Below are positions 27,503 to 36,691 of a DNA stretch of 61,327 bases, piece after piece. Positions within the stretch are counted from its first letter, which is position 1, and each line of letters starts with the position of its first letter. The translations under genes were made by a program, and so were the position numbers. Origin of the DNA: Clostridia bacterium (GTDB taxonomy: Bacteria; Bacillota; Clostridia; Oscillospirales; Acutalibacteraceae); the NCBI GenBank assembly GCA_017942105.1, contig JAGAVE010000018.1, positions 1-61,327 of the forward strand. The letters are read 5' to 3'. The notes under the pieces were generated by a model that saw only the letters and a program-made list of their open reading frames with translations, made no database searches and was not told the origin of the DNA.

Positions 27503-28303
27503 ATGATGAGCAAAGTATTTGGATTTATTGGTTGCGGAAATATGGGCGGCGCCCTTGCAAAAGCTGTTTCACAAGCAGGTTATAAAGATGATATTCTTCT
27601 TGCAGACATAAATAAAGAAAGAGCAGTAAGTCTTGCGGCTGAAATTTCTGCTGAGCCTTCGAACGCTGAAGAAATATCTAAAAGCTGTAAGTTTATTTTT
27701 ATCGGCGTTAAGCCGCAGGTGATTTCTGAATGTTTCGATGAAATTAAAGATGCCTTAAAAAGCAGAAAAGACAAACCTATTATTGTGTCTATGGCGGCAG
27801 GAGTGGCTGTAAGCCGAATCAAAGAGCTTTCGGGGATTGATTCTGTCATCAGAATAATGCCTAATATGCCTGTAGCTGTTGGTTCAGGTGTGGTTCTTGC
27901 GACCGCAGAAGGTGTTTGTAATGACGATAAGGCATATTTTTCTCAATCAATGAGTAAAGCCGGTGTTTTTGATTGGCTTGAAGAAAAGTATATTGATGCA
28001 GCGAGTGCTCTTTCGGGATGCGGACCTGCGTTTGCTTATATGTTTGCTCAGGCTCTGGCAGACGGAGCTGTTGCCTGTGGTTTGCCTAGAGATAAAGCTA
28101 TTCTCTATTCTGCGGGAACACTTTTGGGCTCAGCAAAAATGATACTTGAATCAGGTAAACACCCGGAAAAACTTAAAGATGATGTTTGCAGTCCGGGTGG
28201 TTCGACGATTATGGGTGTCAAGGCGCTCGAAGATGAAGGAATGCGCTCAGCAGCAATCAATGCAGTTATTTCAGCGTATAGAAGAACTAAGGAACTCGGG
28301 TGA
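27503..28303 (+). CDS. proC: Pyrroline-5-carboxylate reductase
   Basis: 266 residues. An N-terminal Rossmann motif (FGFIGCGNMGGALAKAV) precedes the conserved RIMPNMPVAVGSGV and a C-terminal dimer domain with ALSGCGPAFAY and SPGGSTIMGVKALE. It makes proline from P5C and completes the contiguous proBAC route. The start may be either of two adjacent ATGs after GGCGGTG. Confidence 0.96.
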   Translation: MMSKVFGFIGCGNMGGALAKAVSQAGYKDDILLADINKERAVSLAAEISAEPSNAEEISKSCKFIFIGVKPQVISECFDEIKDALKSRKDKPIIVSMAAGVAVSRIKELSGIDSVIRIMPNMPVAVGSGVVLATAEGVCNDDKAYFSQSMSKAGVFDWLEEKYIDAASALSGCGPAFAYMFAQALADGAVACGLPRDKAILYSAGTLLGSAKMILESGKHPEKLKDDVCSPGGSTIMGVKALEDEGMRSAAINAVISAYRRTKELG

Positions 28304-28319
28304 GTGTTAATACGCGCAA

Positions 28320-29255
28320 TTAAAACAGTTTTTTCTTCTTGAAGATATAGATGCAGATTCCTACGGTGAAAATGCTCAGGAATATAACGAAAATATATCC
28401 GTATTTCCATGAGAGTTCAGGCATATACCTGAAATTCATACCGTACCATCCTGCAATCAGTGTCAGTGGGGAAAATATTGCAGTTATAACAGTAAAAAGT
28501 TTCATAGTGTTGTTAAGCTTCATATCAAGACTTGTCTGGTGGATTTCGCGCAGTTGAATTATATTTTCGCGAAGTAAATTTACATCCGAGACAAGTCTTT
28601 CTGATTTTTTTATAAAGTTTCTGAAATAGGATAGGTTTTGATTGCTGAAAATTTTCGTTTCATTTTCATAGAGCGATTCGCCGATGTCGATAAGTTGCTC
28701 GTAATAATTACGGAGCTTGAGAAGCTTTCTTTTGTATCTCAACAGCTCTTCGTTAAAATTTTTATATTGATTCTCCTGTATAATTCTGTCCTCAATGTGG
28801 CTAATTTCAACTTCTATATTTTCCAATCCTTTATTATCAGAAGATATCAGACTGTCTATAAAAAAGAAAATAAATCTTTCGGGAATATATTTTTCATAGC
28901 TGATGCGTTTAACCGCTTCTGAAAATCTTTTATAAATAGTATGATTCAAGTCTGTTATTTCAATAAAAAGGATGAGATTTTGTTTTATATAAAAAGAAAG
29001 TCGATTTTCTGATGTGTTGTTTATATCGGGTTCGATGATTATCAATGTGCCATAGCAATAATCTTTATAGTTTAGTATCTCAGAACGAAGATTTCTGTCT
29101 TCCTTGCAGAAAACAGTGTATGCTTTTTCGTCAATGCCGAGTTCATTGTGAAATTTTTTGAATTCTGCCTCTGAAACATAAGCAACTATATTATTTTTTG
29201 GGGAAATATCAGAAAAATCTATTTCTTTAACCGTATCAGAAAATTCTAAAATCAT
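28320..29255 (-). CDS. corA: CorA-family magnesium/cobalt transporter
   Basis: About 311 residues. A soluble alpha/beta cytoplasmic domain and a long helix (about 160-250) lead to two C-terminal transmembrane helices. The signature GMNF lies at the end of the first (LIAGWYGMNFRYMPELSWKY), and a KKKKLF tail ends the protein. ATG 29255 is preferred, with GGTGA close upstream. It is a single gene convergent with proC and separated from the upstream phosphoesterase by a terminator. Confidence 0.9.
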   Translation of the reverse strand: MILEFSDTVKEIDFSDISPKNNIVAYVSEAEFKKFHNELGIDEKAYTVFCKEDRNLRSEILNYKDYCYGTLIIIEPDINNTSENRLSFYIKQNLILFIEITDLNHTIYKRFSEAVKRISYEKYIPERFIFFFIDSLISSDNKGLENIEVEISHIEDRIIQENQYKNFNEELLRYKRKLLKLRNYYEQLIDIGESLYENETKIFSNQNLSYFRNFIKKSERLVSDVNLLRENIIQLREIHQTSLDMKLNNTMKLFTVITAIFSPLTLIAGWYGMNFRYMPELSWKYGYIFVIFLSIFTVGICIYIFKKKKLF

Positions 29256-29270
29256 AGCTTTCACCAAGAA

Positions 29271-29303
29271 AAAAGACTAAACAGAATATCTGCTTAGTCT
29301 TTT
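29271..29303 (-). terminator. Terminator between the phosphoesterase and corA
   Basis: AAAAGACTAA (29271-29280) pairs with TTAGTCTTTT (29294-29303). On the minus strand it follows the phosphoesterase stop. Confidence 0.75.
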
Positions 29304-29310
29304 GATATCG

Positions 29311-30453
29311 TTATTTATTATTTCTTGATTTTGTAATTTTATTCACTGCAACAGCGGCAGTTGTAAGGGCTGCGGCGGTGCCCAGGACGGTACCGGCAAC
29401 TTTAAGCTTGGCATCCTGTCTGTCTGTGACGCGCTCCATATAAGGACTGAGGCTCTTAGATTTAAGACCGAACTGTTTGAAGTGGTACATTCTTGTGTTG
29501 ATATTCTGAAGGTCGTTTTCGTCAAGCGTAATAAGTCTGACACCCGAGCGGCAGCCGTCGGTGTACGGACGGAAACCTGCTGTTTTGCTTTGCGCAAGCA
29601 TTATTCCATCAACATATCCTGCAAAATCATTCATATGGTCGTGACCGAAAAAGGCACCGATAACATCGCCGATTTCTTTCCAAGCGGCAAACTGTCCGCT
29701 GTTGACACATGGTGTGCACGGTCCCTCTCCGAGATAACCCTCAACTGTATCCTTAAGAACATAGTTTTTGTCCGCCCATTTCAAATGACCGGGAACAGAA
29801 TCGAGTTTTTCGTGGATTTTCGCTTCCCTTAAAAGCTCATATTCTTCGGGTACGGGAATGTGCTGAAAAAGGAGAGCGGGGATAACATTGCCTGCGTTTT
29901 TCTCCTTTAAATCAAGAGCGGTTTTTTTGTACCATTCTATTTGGTCTTCATGAACCCAATCATAATATGAAAGCGATTGATCTTCCGCAAGATTGTTGCT
30001 GTCCATAAACCAAAGATTAAAAATATCTTCATCTGATTTTGAGGATTTAATAAGTAGATTATAATTGCCGTAGCCCGTTATAGAGTCGTCAGCATTGAAC
30101 ATATAGCAGTTGTCGTGCTCGTTATAAAGTCGGGTCTGATCCTTAAGGCTTACCGCACATTCGCGGTCATGGTTGCCATAAACAACAGCAAAAGGAATAT
30201 CCCTGACCGAAACGGGGTAAACAATTCGACTGATGACTGAGCGCATCTGCATTTCATTGTCTGCAACGGCGTTGTCACCAAGATATACAACAAGGTCGGG
30301 CGTTAATTGTTCAACCGCCTTGGTGAGTAGAGCGTTCATATCATCCGCTTTGTTGGCGGCATTGTCAGAATACATATCATAGCTTTCGTGCAAGTCGCCG
30401 ACAAGCATAATTTTGAATTTGCCGTTCTTAAATCTCAATGGTGTTCTGTTCAT
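29311..30453 (-). CDS. Calcineurin-like metallophosphoesterase
   Basis: 380 residues with all phosphoesterase metal motifs: LVGDLHES, VYLGDNAV, VYGNHDRE, LLFQHIPVP and FFGHDHMNDF. The closest named relatives are purple-acid-phosphatase-like or Dcr2-like enzymes of unknown substrate. There is no signal peptide. A C-terminal hydrophobic segment (about 350-370; GTVLGTAAALTTAAVAV) with a basic tail could anchor it to the inner face of the membrane. Confidence 0.85.
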   Translation of the reverse strand: MNRTPLRFKNGKFKIMLVGDLHESYDMYSDNAANKADDMNALLTKAVEQLTPDLVVYLGDNAVADNEMQMRSVISRIVYPVSVRDIPFAVVYGNHDRECAVSLKDQTRLYNEHDNCYMFNADDSITGYGNYNLLIKSSKSDEDIFNLWFMDSNNLAEDQSLSYYDWVHEDQIEWYKKTALDLKEKNAGNVIPALLFQHIPVPEEYELLREAKIHEKLDSVPGHLKWADKNYVLKDTVEGYLGEGPCTPCVNSGQFAAWKEIGDVIGAFFGHDHMNDFAGYVDGIMLAQSKTAGFRPYTDGCRSGVRLITLDENDLQNINTRMYHFKQFGLKSKSLSPYMERVTDRQDAKLKVAGTVLGTAAALTTAAVAVNKITKSRNNK

Positions 30454-30529
30454 CGGAAATCCCTGCCTTTAAGTGTTTTCTATATTATACAGCTATGATA
30501 TTTTTTTGTCAATTATTCACTCCTTGAAA

Positions 30530-30558
30530 AAAGAAAAACGGGCAGGTTTTCCTGCCCG
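30530..30558 (-). terminator. Terminator of the DUF378 gene
   Basis: CGGGCAGG (30539-30546) pairs with CCTGCCCG (30551-30558) around TTTT. On the minus strand a T-rich tract follows. Confidence 0.85.
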
Positions 30559-30568
30559 CATTCGTCGG

Positions 30569-30793
30569 TTAATCAATAGTTTCAACTGTACCGACTTCAA
30601 CATCGCTTCTGTCCCTGAAAAGCATTGAAATACACCAGACACCGGCAAGAGAAACGAGAGTGTAGATAATTCTGCTCACGATTGCATCCTGACCGCCGCC
30701 AATCCAGCTTACAATGTCAAATTGGAAAAGACCGATTGAGCCCCAGTTTAAAGCGCCGACGATGACCAAAATCAACGCGATTTTGTCTAACAT
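30569..30793 (-). CDS. DUF378 small membrane protein
   Basis: A 74-residue protein with two membrane helices. The first contains the DUF378 hallmark IVGALNWGSIGLFQFD, followed by a loop and the second helix (YTLVSLAGVWCISMLF). The ATG at 30793 has AGGAGA seven bases upstream; a longer frame from 30853 lacks one. The acidic C-terminal tail is unusual. Function unknown. Confidence 0.8.
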   Translation of the reverse strand: MLDKIALILVIVGALNWGSIGLFQFDIVSWIGGGQDAIVSRIIYTLVSLAGVWCISMLFRDRSDVEVGTVETID

Positions 30794-30886
30794 AAAATCA
30801 TCTCCTGAACTATGCTCACTAATAGTTTCGTCCATATCATAGTTTTTATACATGAAATAAACAGTTTATAATATTTACCAAAACTG

Positions 30887-30915
30887 TTGAAAAATATTAG
30901 TTTTTGTTATATCAT
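30887..30915 (+). promoter_or_regulatory. Promoter of the PHP gene
   Basis: TTGAAA at 30887-30892, a 17-base spacer and TATCAT at 30910-30915, before AGGAAGTG and the ATG at 30946. Confidence 0.5.
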
Positions 30916-30945
30916 AAATAGTAAGATTTTTTAGGAAGTGTTTCT

Positions 30946-31758
30946 ATGGTTTTTAAAAATATTGTTGATATGCATATGCATACAAAAAACTCCTTTGACG
31001 GTAATTATCCGATAGAAGATATGTGTGACGCTGCGGTTGAAAAAGGAATTATGGTTATAGCATTTACCGATCATGTTGAAATGGATTATTTCAGAGAAAA
31101 AGGCTTTGATAAGGACGCTGAGAATTCATATAATGATATTATCAGAGCAAAGGAAATCTATAAGGATAAGATTGAAGTTTGTGCGGGTGTTGAGCTTGGC
31201 GAACCAACTTACGATATCAAGGAAGCTGAGCTTTTGATTAACTCGCACGATTATGACTTTGTTATAGGTTCTATACATAATCTCAGAAAAACAGATGATT
31301 TCTGCGAGCTTAAATATGAAGGCTTGGATGTGGAAGCTTTGCTTGATAAGTATTTTTATGAGCTAAAACTGCTTGCAGATTGGGCAAAGTTCGATACTTT
31401 TGCTCATCTTACATATCCTTTAAGATACATTGTAGGAGAAAATAAAATTCCCGTAAATATGCAGAAATATCAGAAGGATATCGACGAAATACTTTCAATT
31501 CTCATATCAAAGGATAAAGCGCTTGAAATCAACACATCCGGTCTTCGCCAGCCTATTGGTATAACAATGCCTGATGAAAGTATCGTCAGACGCTTCAAAG
31601 AGCTTGGCGGTAAGATGATAACTGTCGGTTCCGATTCTCATTTTACTCAGCATGTAGGCGCAGGAATTCAAGAAGGTTTGGCAATTGCCAAGAATGCCGG
31701 TTTTGACTGCGTGTATATTTTCAGAAAGCGCCAGCCTGTTGAAATTGAAATAATATAA
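30946..31758 (+). CDS. PHP-domain phosphatase, histidinol-phosphatase (HisJ/HisK) family
   Basis: 270 residues with PHP metal motifs: DMHMHTKNSFDG, FTDHVEMDYF, GVELGEP, VIGSIHN, FAHLTYP and a closing GSDSHF. Members hydrolyse histidinol phosphate or related phosphate esters. No other histidine genes are near, so the true substrate is open. It is 16 bases from the DUF4364 gene and probably co-transcribed with it. Confidence 0.85.
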   Translation: MVFKNIVDMHMHTKNSFDGNYPIEDMCDAAVEKGIMVIAFTDHVEMDYFREKGFDKDAENSYNDIIRAKEIYKDKIEVCAGVELGEPTYDIKEAELLINSHDYDFVIGSIHNLRKTDDFCELKYEGLDVEALLDKYFYELKLLADWAKFDTFAHLTYPLRYIVGENKIPVNMQKYQKDIDEILSILISKDKALEINTSGLRQPIGITMPDESIVRRFKELGGKMITVGSDSHFTQHVGAGIQEGLAIAKNAGFDCVYIFRKRQPVEIEII

Positions 31759-31774
31759 CCGATGAGGTGATTAA

Positions 31775-32326
31775 GTGGAGCTTTACGATGCATTTACAGA
31801 AGGAATAGAACCCGGAGGACTCAGAAATCGTAATGAAATTAAGACATTGATATGTTATCTTGTTTCTCATCTCGATACGCCGATAACAAAAGGGCAGCTT
31901 AATGATATTATCTGCGAAGAGGGTCTTGCTAATTATTTTGAATTGAACCAAGCCCTCAGCGAAGTGATTGATAACGGCAATATTTCAATAAAAAAAGGCG
32001 ATGACCCTGAGCTTTATATAACGGAAATCGGTAAACAGAATACACAAACTCTTGAGAAAGACCTTCCTTATACGGTTCGTGAAACCGCGCTTAATGCGGC
32101 GGTAAGATTGCAGACCAGGCTTCGTCGTGAACGAGAGCACAAAATAGAAATTATACGCCTTGAAAAAGGCTGTGATATAACGATGTCTGTACTTGACGGT
32201 GAGGATGTGTTGATGTCTGTTACAATATTTGTTGCTGATTATGAGCAGGCTCTCGCGGTAAAGGAAAAGTTCCTTTCTGATCCCGTTAATGTATACTCTA
32301 ATATTGTTGCCCTTCTTATGGCATAA
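31775..32326 (+). CDS. DUF4364 family, winged-helix-like regulator
   Basis: 183 residues. The N-terminal half (about 1-80) reads as a winged helix: RNEIKTLICYLVSHLDTPITKGQLNDIICEEGLANYFELNQAL, in consecutive pieces. A C-terminal ligand- or dimer-type domain contains ALNAAVRLQTRLRRERE. DUF4364 is widespread in Clostridia and uncharacterised; a transcription factor role is inference. The start is GTG after GAGGTGATTAA. Confidence 0.8.
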   Translation: MELYDAFTEGIEPGGLRNRNEIKTLICYLVSHLDTPITKGQLNDIICEEGLANYFELNQALSEVIDNGNISIKKGDDPELYITEIGKQNTQTLEKDLPYTVRETALNAAVRLQTRLRREREHKIEIIRLEKGCDITMSVLDGEDVLMSVTIFVADYEQALAVKEKFLSDPVNVYSNIVALLMA

Positions 32327-32330
32327 AAAC

Positions 32331-32358
32331 AACGGCAAGGATTTCCTTGCCGTTAATT
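32331..32358. terminator. Bidirectional terminator between DUF4364 and tatD
   Basis: AACGGCAAGGA (32331-32341) pairs with TCCTTGCCGTT (32344-32354), with A and T runs on the two sides, between convergent genes. Confidence 0.85.
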
Positions 32359-33126
32359 TTATCTGATATTGAAAAGTCTGAAAGCGTTTTCATTGGCTTT
32401 ATCGATTAATTGCTGAGTGTCAGTGTTTCTGACCTCGGCAATTTTTTCTGCAGTAAAAGCTATCATATCGGATGTGCAACGCTTACCACGGTTAGGAACA
32501 GGCGCCATATACGGACAATCTGTTTCAAGCAGTAAGCGGTCATCAGGCAGATATTTTGCAACATCAAGCGGTTTGCGGGCATTTTTGAATGTTACTGCGC
32601 CGCCCAGACCGATATACATACCGAGTTTTATGATTTCTTTTGCTATTTCAACACTTCCGGAGAAACAATGAAGGACTCCTTTGGGTCTGTATTTTTTCAG
32701 AAGATTAAGAGTATCCTCATGAGCTTCACGGTCGTGGACGATAACGGGTAAATCTGCTTCAAGCGCAAATCTTAACTGCTTTTCGAAGAAAATGAGCTGT
32801 TTTTCCTTGGGGACAAAATCATAGTGATAATCTAAGCCAATTTCTCCCACGGCAACGCACTTTTTAAATGAGCTTAGTTCTATAATTTTTTTAAGCTCTG
32901 AATCGCTTTCATCGTTGATTTCACTCGGATGAATGCCAAGAGCGCAGTAGAAGTAGTTGAAACTGTTACAGATATCAATACTTTTTTTGCACGACTTAAG
33001 ATCGCAGCCGCAGTTTATTACATACTCAACGCCATTTTCGGGGAGCTTTTCTAAAAGTTCATCCCGATCCTCGTCAAATTTTAAATCGTCATAATGAGCG
33101 TGTGTATCAAAAATATGCGTATACAT
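32359..33126 (-). CDS. tatD: TatD-family DNase
   Basis: 255 residues with the TatD barrel motifs: FDTHAHYDDLKFDEDR, the metal Glu in VAVGEIGLDYH, VIVHDREAHEDTL, VLHCFSGS and LLLETDCPYMAP. It is a Mg-dependent 3'-5' nuclease acting on single-stranded DNA or RNA. Its start overlaps the metG stop by one base. The metG-tatD order is classic in Firmicutes, where rnmV and ksgA often follow; they are absent here. Confidence 0.94.
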   Translation of the reverse strand: MYTHIFDTHAHYDDLKFDEDRDELLEKLPENGVEYVINCGCDLKSCKKSIDICNSFNYFYCALGIHPSEINDESDSELKKIIELSSFKKCVAVGEIGLDYHYDFVPKEKQLIFFEKQLRFALEADLPVIVHDREAHEDTLNLLKKYRPKGVLHCFSGSVEIAKEIIKLGMYIGLGGAVTFKNARKPLDVAKYLPDDRLLLETDCPYMAPVPNRGKRCTSDMIAFTAEKIAEVRNTDTQQLIDKANENAFRLFNIR

Positions 33127-35069
33127 TATCTTATCCTTGCTCCTGCGGGCATACCATCAACGAAAATAACCTTAACATCATCTTCCGAACAATCAGCGGC
33201 AAGAATCATACCGCAGCTTTCAACTCCGCAGAGAACGGCAGGCTTGAGATTTGCAACGAGGATAACCTTCTTTCCGATAAGATCTTCGGGTTTGTACCAT
33301 TTTGCAATTCCACTTGCAACTGTTCTTGGTGTATCGGTGCCATCGTCAAGAGTGAGCTTAAGAAGTTTCTTTGCTTTTTTTACTGGTTCGCAGTCCTTGA
33401 TTTCTGCAACCCTGAGTTCAACCTTTGCGAAGTCCTCAATTCCGATCTGCGCAAGACCGATGATTTCAGGTCTATCTTCCTTCTTTTCAGGTTCTTCCTG
33501 AGCCTTTCTCTTGGCTTCGATTTTTTCAAACATTTCGTTTGCATCTATTCTGCCGAAGAGAGGAGTTGCTGTGCCTACCTTTGTGCCAACCTTAAGTCCG
33601 CCGAAAGCTTCAAGGCTGTCATAAGATGTAACATCTGTATTGAGCTGATCGAAAATTTTCTGCGCAGTTTCAGGCATAAACGGTGAGAGGAGAACAGCCG
33701 TAAAACGGATGCCTTCAAGAAGATTGTAAAGGACTGTACCTAGCCTTGCTTTCTTCTCCTCGTCCTTAGCGAGAGCCCAGGGCATAGTCTCGTCAATATA
33801 CTTGTTGCAACGCTTTGCGAGAGCGAAGATAGCTTCAAGAGTATCGCTTACACGATATTCACTGAAGAGCTTATCAACCTTTGAAACGGTTTCAACTGCA
33901 AGTGACTTGAGTTCGTTGTCAACATCTTCGTTGATATTACCCGGCATTACTTCGCCGCCAAAGTATTTGTTTGTCATTGCAACGGTTCGGTTAACAAGAT
34001 TGCCGAGAGTATTTGCGAGGTCTGAGTTGTATCTCTCGATTATTGTTTCATAAGTGATAGAGCCGTCTGAAGTATAAGGCATCTCAGAGAGAAGATAGTA
34101 TCTTACCGCATCAACGCCGAAAAGCTCGACAAGGTCATCAGCATAGATAACATTGCCTCTTGATTTTGACATCTTATCCGTACCGAAGAGGAGCCAGGGA
34201 TGACCGAATACCTGCTTCGGGAGAGGCTCACCGAGAGCCATAAGCATAATAGGCCAATAGATAGTATGGAAACGAACGATATCTTTACCGATAATATGGA
34301 CATCAGCAGGCCAGTATTTTTTATACATATCGCTTGAACCGTCGGGATCATAGCCGATACCTGTGATATAGTTTGTAAGAGCATCGATCCATACATAAAC
34401 AACATGACCGGGGTCAAAGTCGACCGGAATACCCCACTTGAAGGATGTACGAGAAACGCATAAATCCTGAAGGCCGGGCTTAATAAAGTTGTTGAGCATC
34501 TCCTTTTTGCGGCTTTCGGGATAGATGAAGTTTTCGTTGCTTTCGATATAATCTTCAAGCTGTTTCTGATATTTTGAGAGCTTAAGGAAATATGCCTCTT
34601 CACGTGCAGGTTTAACATCACGGCCGCAGTCGGGACATTTGCCGTCAACGAGCTGTGATTCTGTCCAGAAGGATTCGCAAGGAGTGCAGTACATTCCTTC
34701 ATACTCACTCTTGTAAATATCGCCTTGCTCATAAAGCTTTTTAAAAATCTTCTGAACAACTTTTTCGTGGTAGTCGTCGGTTGTTCTGATGAATTTATCG
34801 TATGTTGTGTTAAGAAGGTCACAGATATCCTTGATTTCGCCGGCAATCTTATCAACATGCTCCTTAGGTGTGATACCGGCTTCTTTAGCGATTTCTTCAA
34901 TTTTCTGACCGTGCTCATCAGTTCCTGTTTGGAAGAAGACATCATAGCCCTGCATACGCTTATAGCGAGCGAGAGCATCAGTCATAACGATTTCATATGA
35001 GTTGCCGATATGCGGTTTGCGCGATGTATAAGCAATCGCAGTAGTTATATAGTATTTTCCTTTATTCAT
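33126..35069 (-). CDS. metG: Methionyl-tRNA synthetase with C-terminal tRNA-binding domain
   Basis: 647 residues. The HIGH motif is YTSRKPHIGNSYEIV, with one four-cysteine zinc knuckle (CTPCESF and CPDCG near 127-148), KMSKSRGN near 300, and an appended EMAP/Trbp111-like tRNA-binding domain from about 545 (FAKVELRVAEIKDCEPVKKA). It charges initiator and elongator tRNA-Met. Its promoter is divergent from the phosphatase gene. Confidence 0.97.
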   Translation of the reverse strand: MNKGKYYITTAIAYTSRKPHIGNSYEIVMTDALARYKRMQGYDVFFQTGTDEHGQKIEEIAKEAGITPKEHVDKIAGEIKDICDLLNTTYDKFIRTTDDYHEKVVQKIFKKLYEQGDIYKSEYEGMYCTPCESFWTESQLVDGKCPDCGRDVKPAREEAYFLKLSKYQKQLEDYIESNENFIYPESRKKEMLNNFIKPGLQDLCVSRTSFKWGIPVDFDPGHVVYVWIDALTNYITGIGYDPDGSSDMYKKYWPADVHIIGKDIVRFHTIYWPIMLMALGEPLPKQVFGHPWLLFGTDKMSKSRGNVIYADDLVELFGVDAVRYYLLSEMPYTSDGSITYETIIERYNSDLANTLGNLVNRTVAMTNKYFGGEVMPGNINEDVDNELKSLAVETVSKVDKLFSEYRVSDTLEAIFALAKRCNKYIDETMPWALAKDEEKKARLGTVLYNLLEGIRFTAVLLSPFMPETAQKIFDQLNTDVTSYDSLEAFGGLKVGTKVGTATPLFGRIDANEMFEKIEAKRKAQEEPEKKEDRPEIIGLAQIGIEDFAKVELRVAEIKDCEPVKKAKKLLKLTLDDGTDTPRTVASGIAKWYKPEDLIGKKVILVANLKPAVLCGVESCGMILAADCSEDDVKVIFVDGMPAGARIR

Positions 35070-35100
35070 GGAAATCCCTCCTGAATTTACATATAGAATT

Positions 35101-35128
35101 ATTATAACATTTTTAGAAGATTTATCAA
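35101..35128 (-). promoter_or_regulatory. Promoter of metG-tatD
   Basis: On the minus strand TTGATA (rc of 35123-35128), a 16-base spacer and TATAAT (rc of 35101-35106). AGGAGGGATTTCC precedes the ATG. Confidence 0.7.
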
Positions 35129-35145
35129 GTGTTAAACTATATTTC

Positions 35146-35174
35146 TTGACCGTATTTCGTAATTGTGTTAGTAT
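35146..35174 (+). promoter_or_regulatory. Promoter of the histidine phosphatase gene
   Basis: TTGACC at 35146-35151, a 17-base spacer and TAGTAT at 35169-35174. Confidence 0.55.
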
Positions 35175-35197
35175 TTTTGTGAAAAGGATGTGATTTT

Positions 35198-35914
35198 ATG
35201 GAAAAACCGACACCTATAGTTGAAATGGAACTTTATATTGTTAGGCATGGTCAATCATGCACGAATATCAAGGGAGGCTACGCTATCCCTGATGAAGAGC
35301 TGACTCGCGACCAATGGGTTAATCCACCTTTAACTGATCTGGGTATACATCAGGCAAAACAGCTTGGTGAATATTATAAAGATGAGAAATTCGATGCAGT
35401 TTATGCCAGCCCATTAAGAAGGGCAACCATGACAGCTTATTGCGCAATTATGCAGAATGAATGCTCTGAAAAGCGTATATATACCTTGCCTTGGCTCATT
35501 GAATGTGGAATCGATGAAGATTATTCTGCAGTTACCTTCGAAGAATTGAATGACGAATTTAACGGTATTATTCAAGCTCCTGACGATATTGATATCAGCG
35601 GAAATTTGGTTAACGGAGACGGTCAGAACGATGCTTCTCACCGTGAACGGGCAGGGAAGATAATTGCATACCTGAGAAAGCACTATCATAATGGCGAAAA
35701 GATTATGTGCGTTGCTCACGCTGCATTCAACACTGATTTGTTTCTCCACGCTATAAAAGCTGAAGATACGCGTCTTTTTGATCCTGCTTTTTCAAACACA
35801 AGTGTGAGTATTATAAAGTTTTATAAGGAAGGAACAGGACCCTACGGATACGATATTGAACTTGTGTGTTCAAACAGTACAGCTCATCTCGCAAAAGATA
35901 AACGCTCGGTTTAG
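35198..35914 (+). CDS. Histidine phosphatase superfamily protein (phosphoglycerate-mutase-like)
   Basis: 238 residues with the RHG motif LYIVRHGQSCTN, DLGIHQAKQLGEYY, ASPLRRATMTA and the second catalytic His in MCVAHAAFNTD. It is not a true glycolytic mutase, because the insertions typical of GpmA are missing; a small-phosphate-ester phosphatase is likelier. Its stop codon lies inside the left hairpin of the repeat element that follows, so that hairpin also serves as its terminator. Confidence 0.85.
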   Translation: MEKPTPIVEMELYIVRHGQSCTNIKGGYAIPDEELTRDQWVNPPLTDLGIHQAKQLGEYYKDEKFDAVYASPLRRATMTAYCAIMQNECSEKRIYTLPWLIECGIDEDYSAVTFEELNDEFNGIIQAPDDIDISGNLVNGDGQNDASHRERAGKIIAYLRKHYHNGEKIMCVAHAAFNTDLFLHAIKAEDTRLFDPAFSNTSVSIIKFYKEGTGPYGYDIELVCSNSTAHLAKDKRSV

Positions 35915-36190
35915 CCGAGCGTTTCAGCTTGTCGAAAAAGTAATTTTCAACAAGCTGGGAGACTGCCGAGAAATCTGCAGAATGACATTTTTGAGCCCCG
36001 AAGATGTACAAAGGTACTTCGAGAGGGTGAAAAAATGGCAAATATATGAAAAAGTGGGTGATATTCGATGTATCGCCCACTTTTAATGCCATTTTTTTAT
36101 ATTTTTGCAACTTTTTTATATCGATAATATCCGCATATATGTTTATGCGGGTTTATCGACAGTCTGAAACGCTCGCTTTAGCCGAGCGTT
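35901..36190. repeat. 290-bp multi-hairpin element with imperfect terminal inverted repeats (MITE-like)
   Basis: The first about 39 bases and the reverse complement of the last about 39 agree at roughly 31 positions. Each end is itself a hairpin: AACGCTCGG/CCGAGCGTT at 35901-35923 and AACGCTCG/CGAGCGTT at 36168-36190. Between them lie further stem-loops. AGCTTGT (35926-35932) pairs with ACAAGCT (35950-35956). A long arm, ATGGCA then GTGGGTGAT, pairs with ATCGCCCAC then TGCCAT (about 36035-36091). TCGATAA...CCGCATA pairs with TATGCGG...TTATCGA (36121-36159). No credible gene is inside. The ends double as terminators for the convergent neighbours. Confidence 0.6.
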
Positions 36191-36193
36191 TTA

Positions 36194-36682
36194 CTATTTT
36201 CGCTTGTACTCACACCATCTGAATTTGTATCCGTTACATTCTTTTTCGCCTGAATCATCCGAAAGAATCCATTCTGAATCATCAAGCCTCGGAAATTTTT
36301 TGTCTGCTTCGGGTGCAACTGTATCAATATGAGTAATGATTGCTGTGTCGCATAACGGGAGAAGAGCCGTATAAATTGATTCTCCGCCGATAACATAGAT
36401 GTCATCACTGTTATATTGAGAAAGAACATCTTTGAGTTCACCAATGTCTGATACGAATGTGGCACCTTCAACTTCCAAATCTTTGTTTCTTGAAAGAACG
36501 ATATTTATTCTGTTTTTCAAAGGTTTTGAGTTTGGAAAGGATTCAAGAGTTTTTCTTCCCATAACAACAACCTTTTCGATTGTTTTTGAGCGGAAGAACT
36601 TAAGGTCGTCCGGAATATAAAAGAGTAAATCTCCTTTATTACCTATGTTCCATTCGTTATCAACTGCAACAATTATTTTCAT
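36194..36682 (-). CDS. dfrA: Dihydrofolate reductase
   Basis: 162 residues, the normal DHFR size: IIVAVDNEWNIGNKGDLLF, the active-site acid in YIPDDLKFF, VVVMGRKTLESFP, RINIVLSRN and IYVIGGESIYTALL. It reduces dihydrofolate made by ThyA. It lies 10 bases after thyA on the same strand, forming a thymidylate cycle operon. Confidence 0.95.
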   Translation of the reverse strand: MKIIVAVDNEWNIGNKGDLLFYIPDDLKFFRSKTIEKVVVMGRKTLESFPNSKPLKNRINIVLSRNKDLEVEGATFVSDIGELKDVLSQYNSDDIYVIGGESIYTALLPLCDTAIITHIDTVAPEADKKFPRLDDSEWILSDDSGEKECNGYKFRWCEYKRK

Positions 36683-36691
36683 ACATCCACC

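Noticed and set aside
35811..36110. Open frames of 99 and 76 codons on both strands across the intergenic element.
   Set aside because: They run through long inverted repeats, have no good ribosome sites and resemble no protein family; they are by-products of the palindromic sequence.
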